A stretch of DNA of 64,000 nt from Mangrovibacterium lignilyticum (GTDB lineage Bacteria; Bacteroidota; Bacteroidia; Bacteroidales; Prolixibacteraceae), in the NCBI RefSeq assembly GCF_010882175.1, contig NZ_WKLH01000001.1:496001-560000 (forward strand), written 5' to 3'. The translations under genes were made by a program, and so were the position numbers. The notes under the pieces are model-generated. The model saw only the letters and a list, made by a program, of their open reading frames with translations. It ran no database searches and was not told the origin of the DNA. Positions 45,751-53,206 of this stretch are shown here, piece after piece. Position 1 is the first letter of the stretch. The number at the start of each line of letters is the position of its first letter.

Positions 45751-46013
45751 AAGATATAATATTATTCAATCGGGTTCACAAAATCCACCGAAGATTCAAT
45801 TCAGAGAAGTTTCAGTCAACCTGATTATCTGCATTTTCGTCCTAAAGACGCAAATATACCGCTTCCGGTAACTTATTCGATCTTCAACATAAATCTTTCG
45901 ATAAAAAGCAACTATTCTTCTGATGGCATTAACATTCTGCTGTTTTTCATCAAAGGAAGACAATGTCAGTTTTCTCCGCCAAATATCCTGCTATTTTTGT
46001 CCGAAAATAGATA

Positions 46014-47003
46014 ATGATGATCCGAATTACTGTATTTGAAGCCCGGGAAGATGAAGCTCCTTATTTTAACCGGTTAGCCGATGAGTGTGGAATAGACATC
46101 AGCTGCCATCCTGAAAAGCTTTCAACCTCCAATTTAAAATTAGCTGAAGGATCATCAGCCATCAGTATTCTTGGCCAAAGCTATTTAGATGCCGACTTGT
46201 TGCAAAAACTCAAGCAAAGCGGGATTGATTTCATTTCAACCCGGACAGTTGGCTACAACCACATCGATTTAAAGGCCGCAAAAGAAACGGGAATTCGCAT
46301 CAGCAATGCTTTTTACGATCCGAACGGGGTGGCCGACTATACGGTAATGTTAATATTGATGTCGTTGCGAAAATATAAGCAAGCGATGTGGCGGGCCAAT
46401 GTCAACGATTATTCCCTTTTCGGCCTTCAGGGAAAAGAAATGAGAAACCTGACTATCGGGATTGTCGGAACCGGCAACATCGGTGCGCAGGTCGTTGAAA
46501 ATTTATCCGGTTTCGGATGCCGGCTCATCGCATCCAGCAACCGAATCAACGAAAAAATCAACGATCAGGTGCAGTACATGCCTTTAGATCAACTTTATGC
46601 CGAAGCTGATGTGATCAGCTATCACGTTCCCTTGTTGGAAAGCACCTACCGAATGGTTTGCAAGGCATCGTTGGACAAGATGAAAAAAGGGGTCATTCTG
46701 ATCAATTGTTCCCGGGGCGAGTTGATGAATTTCAGTGACGTGATTGACGCAATTGAAAATCATAAAATTGGAGCGATGGCGCTCGATGTATTCGAAAATG
46801 AAAGCGGCATTTACCACCTCGATCGGCGAACTGACATTATCAGCAACCGCGACATGGCGTACATCCGCCAATTCCCGAATGTGATCATGACCCAGCACAT
46901 TGCCTTTTATACCGACACAGCTGTTGCCACCATGGTTGAATGCGGGATAAAAAGCCTGGTCTCCTTTCTTACAACCGGAACCAGCGATCGGGAAATTTCA
47001 TAA
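46014..47003 (+). CDS. D-lactate dehydrogenase-type 2-hydroxyacid dehydrogenase
   Basis: A 329-aa NAD-dependent D-2-hydroxyacid dehydrogenase reducing pyruvate or a related 2-oxoacid. The NAD-binding Rossmann motif is GIVGTGNIGAQVVENL at about 148-163. Catalytic Arg is in INCSRGELMN, Glu lies in the FENESGIYHLD segment, and catalytic His is in MTQHIAFYTD. The TVGYNHIDLKAAKETGIR segment is typical of LdhA. It stands alone between the LacI operator and the ABC-F gene. Two ATGs are adjacent at the start and either may be used. Confidence 0.88.
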   Translation: MMIRITVFEAREDEAPYFNRLADECGIDISCHPEKLSTSNLKLAEGSSAISILGQSYLDADLLQKLKQSGIDFISTRTVGYNHIDLKAAKETGIRISNAFYDPNGVADYTVMLILMSLRKYKQAMWRANVNDYSLFGLQGKEMRNLTIGIVGTGNIGAQVVENLSGFGCRLIASSNRINEKINDQVQYMPLDQLYAEADVISYHVPLLESTYRMVCKASLDKMKKGVILINCSRGELMNFSDVIDAIENHKIGAMALDVFENESGIYHLDRRTDIISNRDMAYIRQFPNVIMTQHIAFYTDTAVATMVECGIKSLVSFLTTGTSDREIS

Positions 47004-47055
47004 TTAACGCGTGCAATGTGCGGTTACAATCGCTTCCTGCTGTCCGCCATTTAAT

Positions 47056-47063
47056 TATCTTTG
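47056..47063 (+). promoter_or_regulatory. Possible -7 element (TATCTTTG) of the ABC-F gene
   Basis: TATCTTTG followed by CCGCG fits the TAnnTTTGC pattern and lies 23 bases before the ATG. No TTTG is visible at the -33 distance. Confidence 0.45.
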
Positions 47064-47086
47064 CCGCGATTTAAAAAAAATACAGC

Positions 47087-48727
47087 ATGATTTCAGCAGA
47101 CGGATTGACGGTGGAGTTTGGCGGACAAACCCTTTTTAAGGATATTTCATTTGTGGTGAACGAAAAAGATCGCATCGCCCTGATGGGGAAAAACGGTGCA
47201 GGAAAATCGACCCTTCTGAAGTTAATGGCGGGAGTCGAAAATCCAACCCGCGGAAAAGTTTCAGCCCCAAAAGATGCGGTGATTGCCTACCTGCCTCAAC
47301 ACCTGATGGCCGACAGCGACCGAACCTTGTTTGAAGAAGCTTCGCAGGCTTTCGGTGATGTGCTGAGCATGCAAACCATGCTGGACGAACTCAACCATCA
47401 GTTGACCGTTCGTACCGACTATGAATCGGAGGAATACAGCAACATTATTGAACAGGTTTCAGAGCTCAGCGAAAAACTCTATAGCCAGGGAGAGATTAAT
47501 TTCGATGCTGAAGTTGAAAAGATTTTGATCGGACTCGGGTTTCTTCGCGGAGATTTCAACCGCCCAAGCACCGATTTTAGCGGTGGCTGGCGAATGCGAA
47601 TCGAACTGGCTAAAATTCTGCTAAAGAATCCGGACCTGATCCTGTTGGATGAGCCAACCAACCACCTTGATATTGAATCGGTGCAATGGCTGGAAGATTT
47701 CCTGATCAACAACTCGAAAGCGGTGATCGTGATTTCGCACGATAAGAAATTCATCGACAACATTACCACCCGCACCATAGAGGTGACGATGGGACGCATT
47801 TACGACTATAAAGTGAACTACAGCAAATACCTGGAACTGCGCAGGGAACGTCGTGAGCAACAGCAAAAACAATTCGACGAACAGCAAAAAATGATTGCTG
47901 AAAACCAGCAATTCATTGAACGTTTCAAAGGAACTTACTCGAAGACCCTGCAGGTTCAGTCGCGTGTAAAGATGTTGGAAAAATTGGAACTGGTTGAAGT
48001 GGACGAAGTAGACACTTCTCATTTAAAGTTGCGTTTCCCGCCTTCTCCCCGCGCCGGCAGCTACCCGGTAATTGCTGAAAAAGTGGCGAAAAGCTACGGC
48101 GATCAACTCGTCTTCAGCGACGCATCCTTCACCATTCAACGCGGCGAAAAAGTGGCTTTCGTTGGGAAAAACGGCGAAGGTAAATCGACCATGATCCGAG
48201 CCATCATGAAAGAACTGGAACATGAGGGCCAGGTTCAACTGGGGCACAATACAATGATCGGTTATTTCGCGCAAAACGAAGCATCGCTGCTGGATGAAAA
48301 GCTGACCGTTTTCCAAACCATCGACGATGTAGCGGTAGGCGATATCCGCACCAAAATAAAAGATATCCTCGGGGCTTTCATGTTTGGCGGTGAAGATTGG
48401 GACAAGAAAGTGAGTGTTCTTTCGGGCGGCGAGCGTACCCGCCTGGCCATGATTAAACTCTTACTCGAACCGGTTAACCTGTTAATTCTCGATGAGCCAA
48501 CCAACCACCTGGATATCCGCACCAAGGATATTCTGAAACAAGCGTTGCTGGAATTCGACGGAACCCTGATCCTGGTTTCACACGACCGTGACTTTCTGGA
48601 TGGGATGGTGAGTAAAGTATATGAATTTGGCAACAAGCGCGTCAAAGAACACCTGGAAGGAATTACCGAATTCCTGGCCCGCAAAAAAATGGAACACCTC
48701 AACGAACTGGAAAAAAAGAAACCGTAA
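47087..48727 (+). CDS. ABC-F family ribosome-associated ATPase
   Basis: A 546-aa cytoplasmic protein with two ATPase domains and no membrane segment. Domain 1 has GKNGAGKSTLLK, signature DFSGGWRMRIELAK and Walker B LILLDEPTNHLD. Domain 2 has GKNGEGKSTMI, LSGGERTRLAMIK and LLILDEPTNHLD. The interdomain linker (about 245-300) is charged and coiled, like the P-site tRNA-interaction motif of ABC-F factors. It could be a translation factor (EttA/Uup class) or confer antibiotic resistance; without known resistance-type extensions the housekeeping reading is more likely. It follows its own promoter. Confidence 0.9.
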   Translation: MISADGLTVEFGGQTLFKDISFVVNEKDRIALMGKNGAGKSTLLKLMAGVENPTRGKVSAPKDAVIAYLPQHLMADSDRTLFEEASQAFGDVLSMQTMLDELNHQLTVRTDYESEEYSNIIEQVSELSEKLYSQGEINFDAEVEKILIGLGFLRGDFNRPSTDFSGGWRMRIELAKILLKNPDLILLDEPTNHLDIESVQWLEDFLINNSKAVIVISHDKKFIDNITTRTIEVTMGRIYDYKVNYSKYLELRRERREQQQKQFDEQQKMIAENQQFIERFKGTYSKTLQVQSRVKMLEKLELVEVDEVDTSHLKLRFPPSPRAGSYPVIAEKVAKSYGDQLVFSDASFTIQRGEKVAFVGKNGEGKSTMIRAIMKELEHEGQVQLGHNTMIGYFAQNEASLLDEKLTVFQTIDDVAVGDIRTKIKDILGAFMFGGEDWDKKVSVLSGGERTRLAMIKLLLEPVNLLILDEPTNHLDIRTKDILKQALLEFDGTLILVSHDRDFLDGMVSKVYEFGNKRVKEHLEGITEFLARKKMEHLNELEKKKP

Positions 48728-48744
48728 CGGTTTACGAATGATAC

Positions 48745-48784
48745 AAAAAGGCGGAGCTGCTCAAAACAGTTTCGCCTTTTTTGT
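48745..48784 (+). terminator. Terminator of the ABC-F gene
   Basis: AAAAAGGCG and CGCCTTTTT pair around a 19-base loop region and the stem ends in T7. It lies 18 bases after the stop codon. Confidence 0.8.
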
Positions 48785-48791
48785 TGAAGCA

Positions 48792-48825
48792 AACTGACCG
48801 GGTGCCTTCGGGTCACCCGGTCAGT
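48792..48825. repeat. Dispersed hairpin repeat, copy 1 (UUCG-capped)
   Basis: The ACTGACCGGGTG arm pairs perfectly with CACCCGGTCAGT, and the loop contains CC-TTCG-GG. A second copy, 30/34 identical, lies at 63455-63488. It could also serve as a terminator for the convergent Mth938-domain gene. Confidence 0.75.
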
Positions 48826-48835
48826 ACGAACTATT

Positions 48836-49198
48836 TTAGCAGGTTACATGAAACATCGCAATAACTTTTCCTTCCAGAACATTCCACACTTTAACAGCCG
48901 TAGGCGTTGAAACCAGCTTGACAGCGCATCCCTTTTCCTCAAAGAAGATCTCGGCTTCGGTCGATAACTCGATATAACCAATCTGCCCCGTTCCGATGAT
49001 TAACTCCTGCGCTCCTTCCTCGTATATTTGCACAGCCTCATCGAGTGAAATTTTATGGGAAGTACCATACTTGGCTTTCGACAGTTTTTTCTTGCGCTTT
49101 TCAATATGCCCGTCTAACCTGATCAGGATATCGTATTCATATCGCTTTCCCCCAACGGTAATATTCCCGAATTGCGTTTTCTCAATTTGTGGCAACAT
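48836..49198 (-). CDS. Mth938-like domain protein (DUF498/AAMDC family)
   Basis: A 120-aa small soluble protein with the Mth938 fold. The family's pattern is visible in FGNITVGGKRYEYDILIRLDG, a central EELIIGTGQIGYIELS-like segment and the C-terminal STPTAVKVWNVLEGKVIAMFHVTC ending. The ending is nearly diagnostic. Human and archaeal relatives have no agreed enzymatic role. The gene is convergent with the ABC-F gene and monocistronic. Confidence 0.85.
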   Translation of the reverse strand: MLPQIEKTQFGNITVGGKRYEYDILIRLDGHIEKRKKKLSKAKYGTSHKISLDEAVQIYEEGAQELIIGTGQIGYIELSTEAEIFFEEKGCAVKLVSTPTAVKVWNVLEGKVIAMFHVTC

Positions 49199-49357
49199 AG
49201 TTTAACCTCCCTCTTTCTTTTCGAAAAAGTATACGCAATTTATCGAAAATAGGTATGTTCCCGTTTGGACAACAACTCCTTATTGCTGCCAGATAGAAAA
49301 ACCTGATTTTGGCTTCGTTTTATTGCGCAGCACCATTATTCCGCTTTGTAAAAGCTT

Positions 49358-49627
49358 TCAGGAAGCGATCAAACGGTACTGAACTGCATACAAATGACTG
49401 AAAGGAGCAGTACCTGGCCCGGTTAAATTTGAAATTTCGCCTAAGGAGAGCATCCTATTACCGATTGGAGCTGAAAAATTGCCAAGGGGTCGGTCACTCC
49501 TGCCGATTAATTCAAATATTTTGCAGAGGGGAGAGTTCAGACTACCGATTGAATCAAATATTTTGCCAATGGGCGGCTTTCCCTGGCCGATTGGAACAGA
49601 AAAATTGCCAATGGAGGGGTCCCCCAT
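49358..49627 (-). CDS. Possible short repeat protein encoded by the 42-bp array
   Basis: An 89-aa frame runs through the whole tandem array. It consists of five 14-residue units resembling [IL]G-[NK]-[FI]-x3-IG-x4-P (for example IGNFSVPIGQGKPP and IGKIFDSIGSLNSP), then a short unique tail. Because the unit is 42 bases (14 codons), the frame is preserved. There is no signal peptide, no obvious promoter and no homologue that I recognise. It lies downstream of the pectate lyase on the same strand. It may be a by-product of the repeat rather than a real gene. Confidence 0.3.
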   Translation of the reverse strand: MGDPSIGNFSVPIGQGKPPIGKIFDSIGSLNSPLCKIFELIGRSDRPLGNFSAPIGNRMLSLGEISNLTGPGTAPFSHLYAVQYRLIAS

Positions 49628-49628
49628 G
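49419..49628. repeat. Tandem array of five 42-bp units
   Basis: Each unit begins with a CCGATT/CCGGTT block, recurring at 49419, 49461, 49503, 49545 and 49587, exactly 42 bases apart. Each unit shares an inner AAA-TTTTGCC-like core. Units 3 and 4 are the closest pair (CAAATATTTTGC), and units 2 and 5 both carry GAAAAATTGCCAA. A degenerate sixth copy seems to precede the first. The units have diverged by several bases each, so the array is not very recent. Between 49199 and this array I see nothing else. Confidence 0.85.
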
Positions 49629-49686
49629 CCTCGGGAACGCGTCGCCCGGGCCTTTCAGCCAACATTCACGTTTAACCGCAAACAGA

Positions 49687-50799
49687 TCACTGCCTCTTTT
49701 CCCATTCCGGATAAGCTTTCAGCACTGCTTCGGGCCAGAAACCGTACCATTCGTAGCCTACCCGGCGATCGAATGAAATGTCCTTCAAATCGTATACAAT
49801 CGTTCCGTCTCGCAATGAAAGGAAGGGTTCTCCTTTTTCGAGATTGTAATAACGGGCCCAGACCGGGCGGGCCTCGGAATCGGGCACAAATTCACGATCA
49901 AAGTCAATGGTGGTTTCGTGGTAGGGGCGCTCTTCAATCGGGAAGTTGCCGTAGCGGTAGCCAGTGATTTTCGCAGCCTCAAGCCATGCCACGCTCGACT
50001 CTATAGCAGCCACCACCGCTGAATCGGGCTGTTCAATTCGCATCAGAAACAGGATGATATCGCAACTCTCGCGCGCTGTCACCGAAGGATGTTCGTAAGC
50101 TCTCCCCTGCACCGGCGCGTAGCTATCAAAGTCGTGCTGCTGACACCAGGCTGTTTTCACACCGTTAATCTCCACCTGGCATTTCAGGATCACCTGCAGC
50201 CCGCGCTCGTAAGCGGCCAATAACCTGGTTCGCATGTCGGGTTGCAGCCAGTCGTAACTAGGGTCATTTGTTTTCACGTCCAGCAGTAGGTCCATAATGC
50301 CGGTCATCACATCGTCGTTGAAGGTAATAACGTCGGCATCCCAGCCGCGCCAGCCTCCTGTTGGGTATTCAGTATTCAAAATATACTGAAAGCCTTTTTC
50401 TGCTGCCGCGCGGTATTTATCGTCACCACTTTGCCCGTACACCGCTGATAAGTACTCAATCTGCGGAAAAATATTCCGGTTGTCAAATGTGCTTTGGCGA
50501 TAATGTTCGCTCAGGTCGTTGATCACCGAGTCGCGCGGAACCAGGGTCAACCAATCGATATTTTTCGGCCAACCACCATCTTCATTTTGGTAGGCCAGCA
50601 GGTTGTCGGCAATGCCGATTATATCGGTAGTATCTATCCGGTCGGTACTGCGAATACGGCTGTAGAGGTTCCAGTGGTGAATGCCGTCTTCGAATTTCGC
50701 CAGGTCGATGTAACTGTAATTTTTGCTCTCGGGTTGATGTGTGCAAGCGGCTATAGCGGCCAAACTTAAGAATAGGATGATTCGTTTTATGGGTTTCAT
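49687..50799 (-). CDS. Pectate lyase, PL10 family, lipoprotein
   Basis: A 370-aa lyase that cleaves polygalacturonate by beta-elimination. A lipoprotein signal (FLSLAAIAACTHQ) precedes a single alpha-toroid-like domain. Recognisable PL10 blocks are ENEDGGWPKNIDW-like LAYQNEDGGWPKN, FDNRNIFPQIEYL, YPTGGWRGWD, AWCQQHDFDSYAPVQGRAYEHP and PVWARYYNLEKGEPFLSLRDG. The last block carries the candidate catalytic Arg. No other pectin enzyme or SusCD pair is nearby, so it is an isolated CAZyme. It ends 60 bases after a 42-bp repeat array. Confidence 0.88.
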   Translation of the reverse strand: MKPIKRIILFLSLAAIAACTHQPESKNYSYIDLAKFEDGIHHWNLYSRIRSTDRIDTTDIIGIADNLLAYQNEDGGWPKNIDWLTLVPRDSVINDLSEHYRQSTFDNRNIFPQIEYLSAVYGQSGDDKYRAAAEKGFQYILNTEYPTGGWRGWDADVITFNDDVMTGIMDLLLDVKTNDPSYDWLQPDMRTRLLAAYERGLQVILKCQVEINGVKTAWCQQHDFDSYAPVQGRAYEHPSVTARESCDIILFLMRIEQPDSAVVAAIESSVAWLEAAKITGYRYGNFPIEERPYHETTIDFDREFVPDSEARPVWARYYNLEKGEPFLSLRDGTIVYDLKDISFDRRVGYEWYGFWPEAVLKAYPEWEKRQ

Positions 50800-50845
50800 G
50801 TCTGGTTTTGTTTCGTTGTCAATTACAAAGAAAGCAGCTTTGCTC

Positions 50846-51037
50846 TTAATTTGGCAATTGATTCAGCACGTTTTTTAAATCGAGGATCCACAGATCGACA
50901 TCCTCCAGCCTCTCCGACAGACGGAAAATTCCTTCCCCGGCATATACGTTCCAGGAAACGAGCCACTCCCATCGCGTTGTCGACATGGCCTTCATCGAAT
51001 CGGCAAAGTCGTCAAGCCTCGTATAATCAGCCAGGCA
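50846..51037 (-). pseudogene. Coding-like remnant, C-terminal fragment of an unidentified protein
   Basis: In the gap between the pectate lyase and the first lipoprotein, 63 open codons on the minus strand read DDFADSMKAMSTTRWEWL, then VSWNVYAGEGIFRLSERLE and end in LKNVLNQLPN before a TAA. The composition (Trp-rich, alternating hydrophobic) looks like a real protein end rather than noise. A stop stands directly upstream, however, and no start context is seen. I cannot name the family. The remaining bases of the gap show only the shared leader motif at 51097. Confidence 0.3.
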
Positions 51038-51096
51038 TTACTCTAAATCTACTTTCTCCTTTTCATCTTCATCACAACATAACTTAAACCAATTCG

Positions 51097-51122
51097 TCAA
51101 TTTTTAAGCTACTCAGAACATA
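51097..51122. promoter_or_regulatory. Shared leader motif, copy 1
   Basis: TCAATTTTTAAGCTACTCAGAACATA lies about 90 bases before the lipoprotein ATG. A nearly identical sequence (one length change and one base change) is at 55179-55203, about 105 bases before the TonB-C/TPR gene. The bases before it (AACCAATTCGTCAA) are also partly conserved. Likely an operator or promoter element used by the same regulator. Confidence 0.6.
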
Positions 51123-51212
51123 CTTCCTATATGTCGCTTGCTCTTTCTTCAGAACTTGTATATCGGATTAAATCGATTTCAAGCCGACATTTTAAACCAA
51201 AAATTAACGACT

Positions 51213-51815
51213 ATGAAAGCATTGTTAAAACTTATGTTTTTATTGGCAGGCATGGGTCTCGCAGTGATGTGTTCCGAATCCGACATCATTGACGAAGACT
51301 TATCCGCAGTAAATCTGAAAAGCGCCCAACCGATTACGGTTACTCTACCATTTGAAGCCAATTTTGTCAATACATTCCTGGAAGAAACCGGCCCAAATCC
51401 AATATGTGGAGAATGGGATCCTGAAAACGGACAATTTTGGATGATGATTTATGGCGAAGGCGAAGGAACCGCTACCCATATGGGAAAAATTACACATCAT
51501 TTTGAATTCTGCAACGATTGGGTTTCCGGAATTTACCCCGGCCCGAGCGGTTACATGAAAGGATATTTTGTTGCGGCAAACGGGGATAGCTTGTTTATTC
51601 ATGTTGAAGGCCAGGTATTGGATGGACGTTTAGACCATCATCCGGAGGATGTAATTGCCTATTTTACGGACCCGTGGGAAATTTTGGGAGGCACCGGCAG
51701 ATTTGAAGGCGCTTCGGGTCACGGCATGACAGATGATTATGTCCGGGAGCCCTATCCTGACATTTCATTCCACCACTATACCGGTGAAATTACACTGGTA
51801 AAAGGAAAAAGGTAG
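51213..51815 (+). CDS. Lipoprotein with allene-oxide-cyclase-like barrel pattern, unknown function
   Basis: I start at the ATG giving MKALLKLMFLLAGMGLAVMC, a lipoprotein signal with Cys at residue 20. The mature ~180 residues are beta-rich. They contain FWMMIYGEGEGTATHMGKITHH, GYFVAANGDSLFIHVEGQV and GGTGRFEGASGHG, a pattern often seen in Bacteroidota barrel-like proteins of unknown role (allene oxide cyclase or DUF3224 style). The leader and the following acidic and VNLKSA segments closely resemble those of the next gene, suggesting that both were built from the same N-terminal module. The shared leader motif lies about 90 bases upstream. Confidence 0.7.
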   Translation: MKALLKLMFLLAGMGLAVMCSESDIIDEDLSAVNLKSAQPITVTLPFEANFVNTFLEETGPNPICGEWDPENGQFWMMIYGEGEGTATHMGKITHHFEFCNDWVSGIYPGPSGYMKGYFVAANGDSLFIHVEGQVLDGRLDHHPEDVIAYFTDPWEILGGTGRFEGASGHGMTDDYVREPYPDISFHHYTGEITLVKGKR

Positions 51816-51957
51816 ACTCAATCTTCAAAATAACTGTTGCCAGGATCCTGATTCTCTTGATTTAATGCCAATGGGGAAATCGTTTCAAACGTCTCCAACG
51901 AAGACGACTAAACCGGAAAACCAGGTCATCCCCACTATAACTTTAAAAACCAAAACG

Positions 51958-52944
51958 ATGAAAACACTTTTAAAACTATTATTTCTGTCTGCTTGTCTGG
52001 GCATTATCATTTCCTGCTCCGATGATGAGACGATTCTCGACAACACCGTTGTCTTGAAAAACGCACCTGTCGTCAACCACGATGCTCCTGGTCTGGACCA
52101 GGAACGTTGGGTGATGATAAAAGACCTTGGCCTGAATGTTCACTACCGGATCATCGGGAAGGGACCAATTGATGTTGTCCTGATTCCCGGATGGACCAAT
52201 CCGCTAACCATCTACTCCAAGCAATTCGATTACTTCCGGGATAAGGCACGCTGTATTTATGTCGACCTTCCAGGGCAAGGCATGAGTGATGCTCCTGCTC
52301 CAGGCAATCCATTGGATCCGGAGGATACCGGTTTTCAATACACTATGGAAGTTATGGCTGACGCTGTTTACACAATCGTGAAGAAAGAAGGACTTCACCA
52401 GTTTGTAGCCGTTGGTTTTAGCATGGGACCTACTGTATTGGCAATGTTCGAGCGAATGCACCCGGGAATGATCACTAAATTTGTAGCCTTAGATGGCGGT
52501 TTAGACCCTTGGCCGGAAGATCAAGAAGGAAAAGACCAACGGCAAATGATTCGCGAAATGACCTACACAGTTATGTCCGGCTGGACTTACGAAGACAAAC
52601 TAGCCCTTGGTGGTGCACTCATTCCTAACGAATTAACAGGAGAGCTAGTTGATGAGTTGAGAGAGCTTGCCAGCTATTTCTTTGACTTCCCAGCCCCCTT
52701 GCTCGCCAACATTTCCTATTGGGCAGATGCTGAAAATGCCAATGAACCTCTTGACTGGATGTATCCAAAACTATGTTTCTATTCAAGCCCTTCACCGGAC
52801 ATGGATAAAGTCAACTGGATCTATCCCAATAACACAACATACACCTTCCCCGGTGGTGGACATGTTATCCAATGGATGTTCTACGAAGATATTAACCCGG
52901 TAATTGGGGAATTTATTAAGGACAAACCCGGTAAAAAATATTAA
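51958..52944 (+). CDS. Alpha/beta hydrolase lipoprotein
   Basis: I start at the ATG giving MKTLLKLLFLSACLGIIISCSDDE (lipobox Cys about residue 20); the upstream in-frame ATG gives no signal peptide. The mature protein has the alpha/beta hydrolase layout. Oxyanion-region VVLIPGWTNP is near the N-terminus, strand and loop YVDLPGQGMSDAP follow, and the nucleophile elbow is AVGFSMGPTVLAMFE. A possible acid lies in the FYSSPSPDMDKV segment, and GGGHVIQWMF supplies the His. It resembles secreted haloalkane dehalogenase/esterase-like proteins, but the substrate is unknown. It follows the first lipoprotein by 142 bases in the same orientation. Confidence 0.75.
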   Translation: MKTLLKLLFLSACLGIIISCSDDETILDNTVVLKNAPVVNHDAPGLDQERWVMIKDLGLNVHYRIIGKGPIDVVLIPGWTNPLTIYSKQFDYFRDKARCIYVDLPGQGMSDAPAPGNPLDPEDTGFQYTMEVMADAVYTIVKKEGLHQFVAVGFSMGPTVLAMFERMHPGMITKFVALDGGLDPWPEDQEGKDQRQMIREMTYTVMSGWTYEDKLALGGALIPNELTGELVDELRELASYFFDFPAPLLANISYWADAENANEPLDWMYPKLCFYSSPSPDMDKVNWIYPNNTTYTFPGGGHVIQWMFYEDINPVIGEFIKDKPGKKY

Positions 52945-53038
52945 GACCATCCTGAAACTTACATCAGTCGAAAAACTGGTCCGGGGTTTCTTTCTTAGTC
53001 GATTTAATCCAGTAAACTCCATTGCGATACAGTTTTCC

Positions 53039-53079
53039 CCTCTGCCCGATGAATAATTCAACCCGGGCAGAGGTTTTTT
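53039..53079 (+). terminator. Terminator of the alpha/beta hydrolase gene
   Basis: CCTCTGCCCG-x15-CGGGCAGAGG is a perfect 10-bp stem followed by TTTTTTAT. It lies about 95 bases after the stop codon and before the regulator gene, so the regulator likely has its own promoter. Confidence 0.9.
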
Positions 53080-53206
53080 ATATCGCATTTACTTCATCCG
53101 AAATCGCTGTCACCAAACAAATCAGTTTCAAATTCGTAAACTCCTGCGATGATTTTTCGCAAAGATCACCTTGCTTAAAAGCCAATATCGACAAACCGGA
53201 AAGAGA

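Noticed and set aside
47087-48727. The ABC-F gene as an antibiotic-resistance determinant
   Set aside because: There is no mobile context and no recognised resistance-type interdomain extension. It reads as a chromosomal translation factor.
49419-49628. The 42-bp array as a CRISPR
   Set aside because: Units are directly adjacent with no unique spacers, and no cas gene is nearby.
49479-49967. Long plus-strand frame overlapping the repeat array and the end of the pectate lyase gene
   Set aside because: It runs antisense to a clear PL10 gene. The frame is open only because of GC-biased codons on the other strand and the 42-bp unit.
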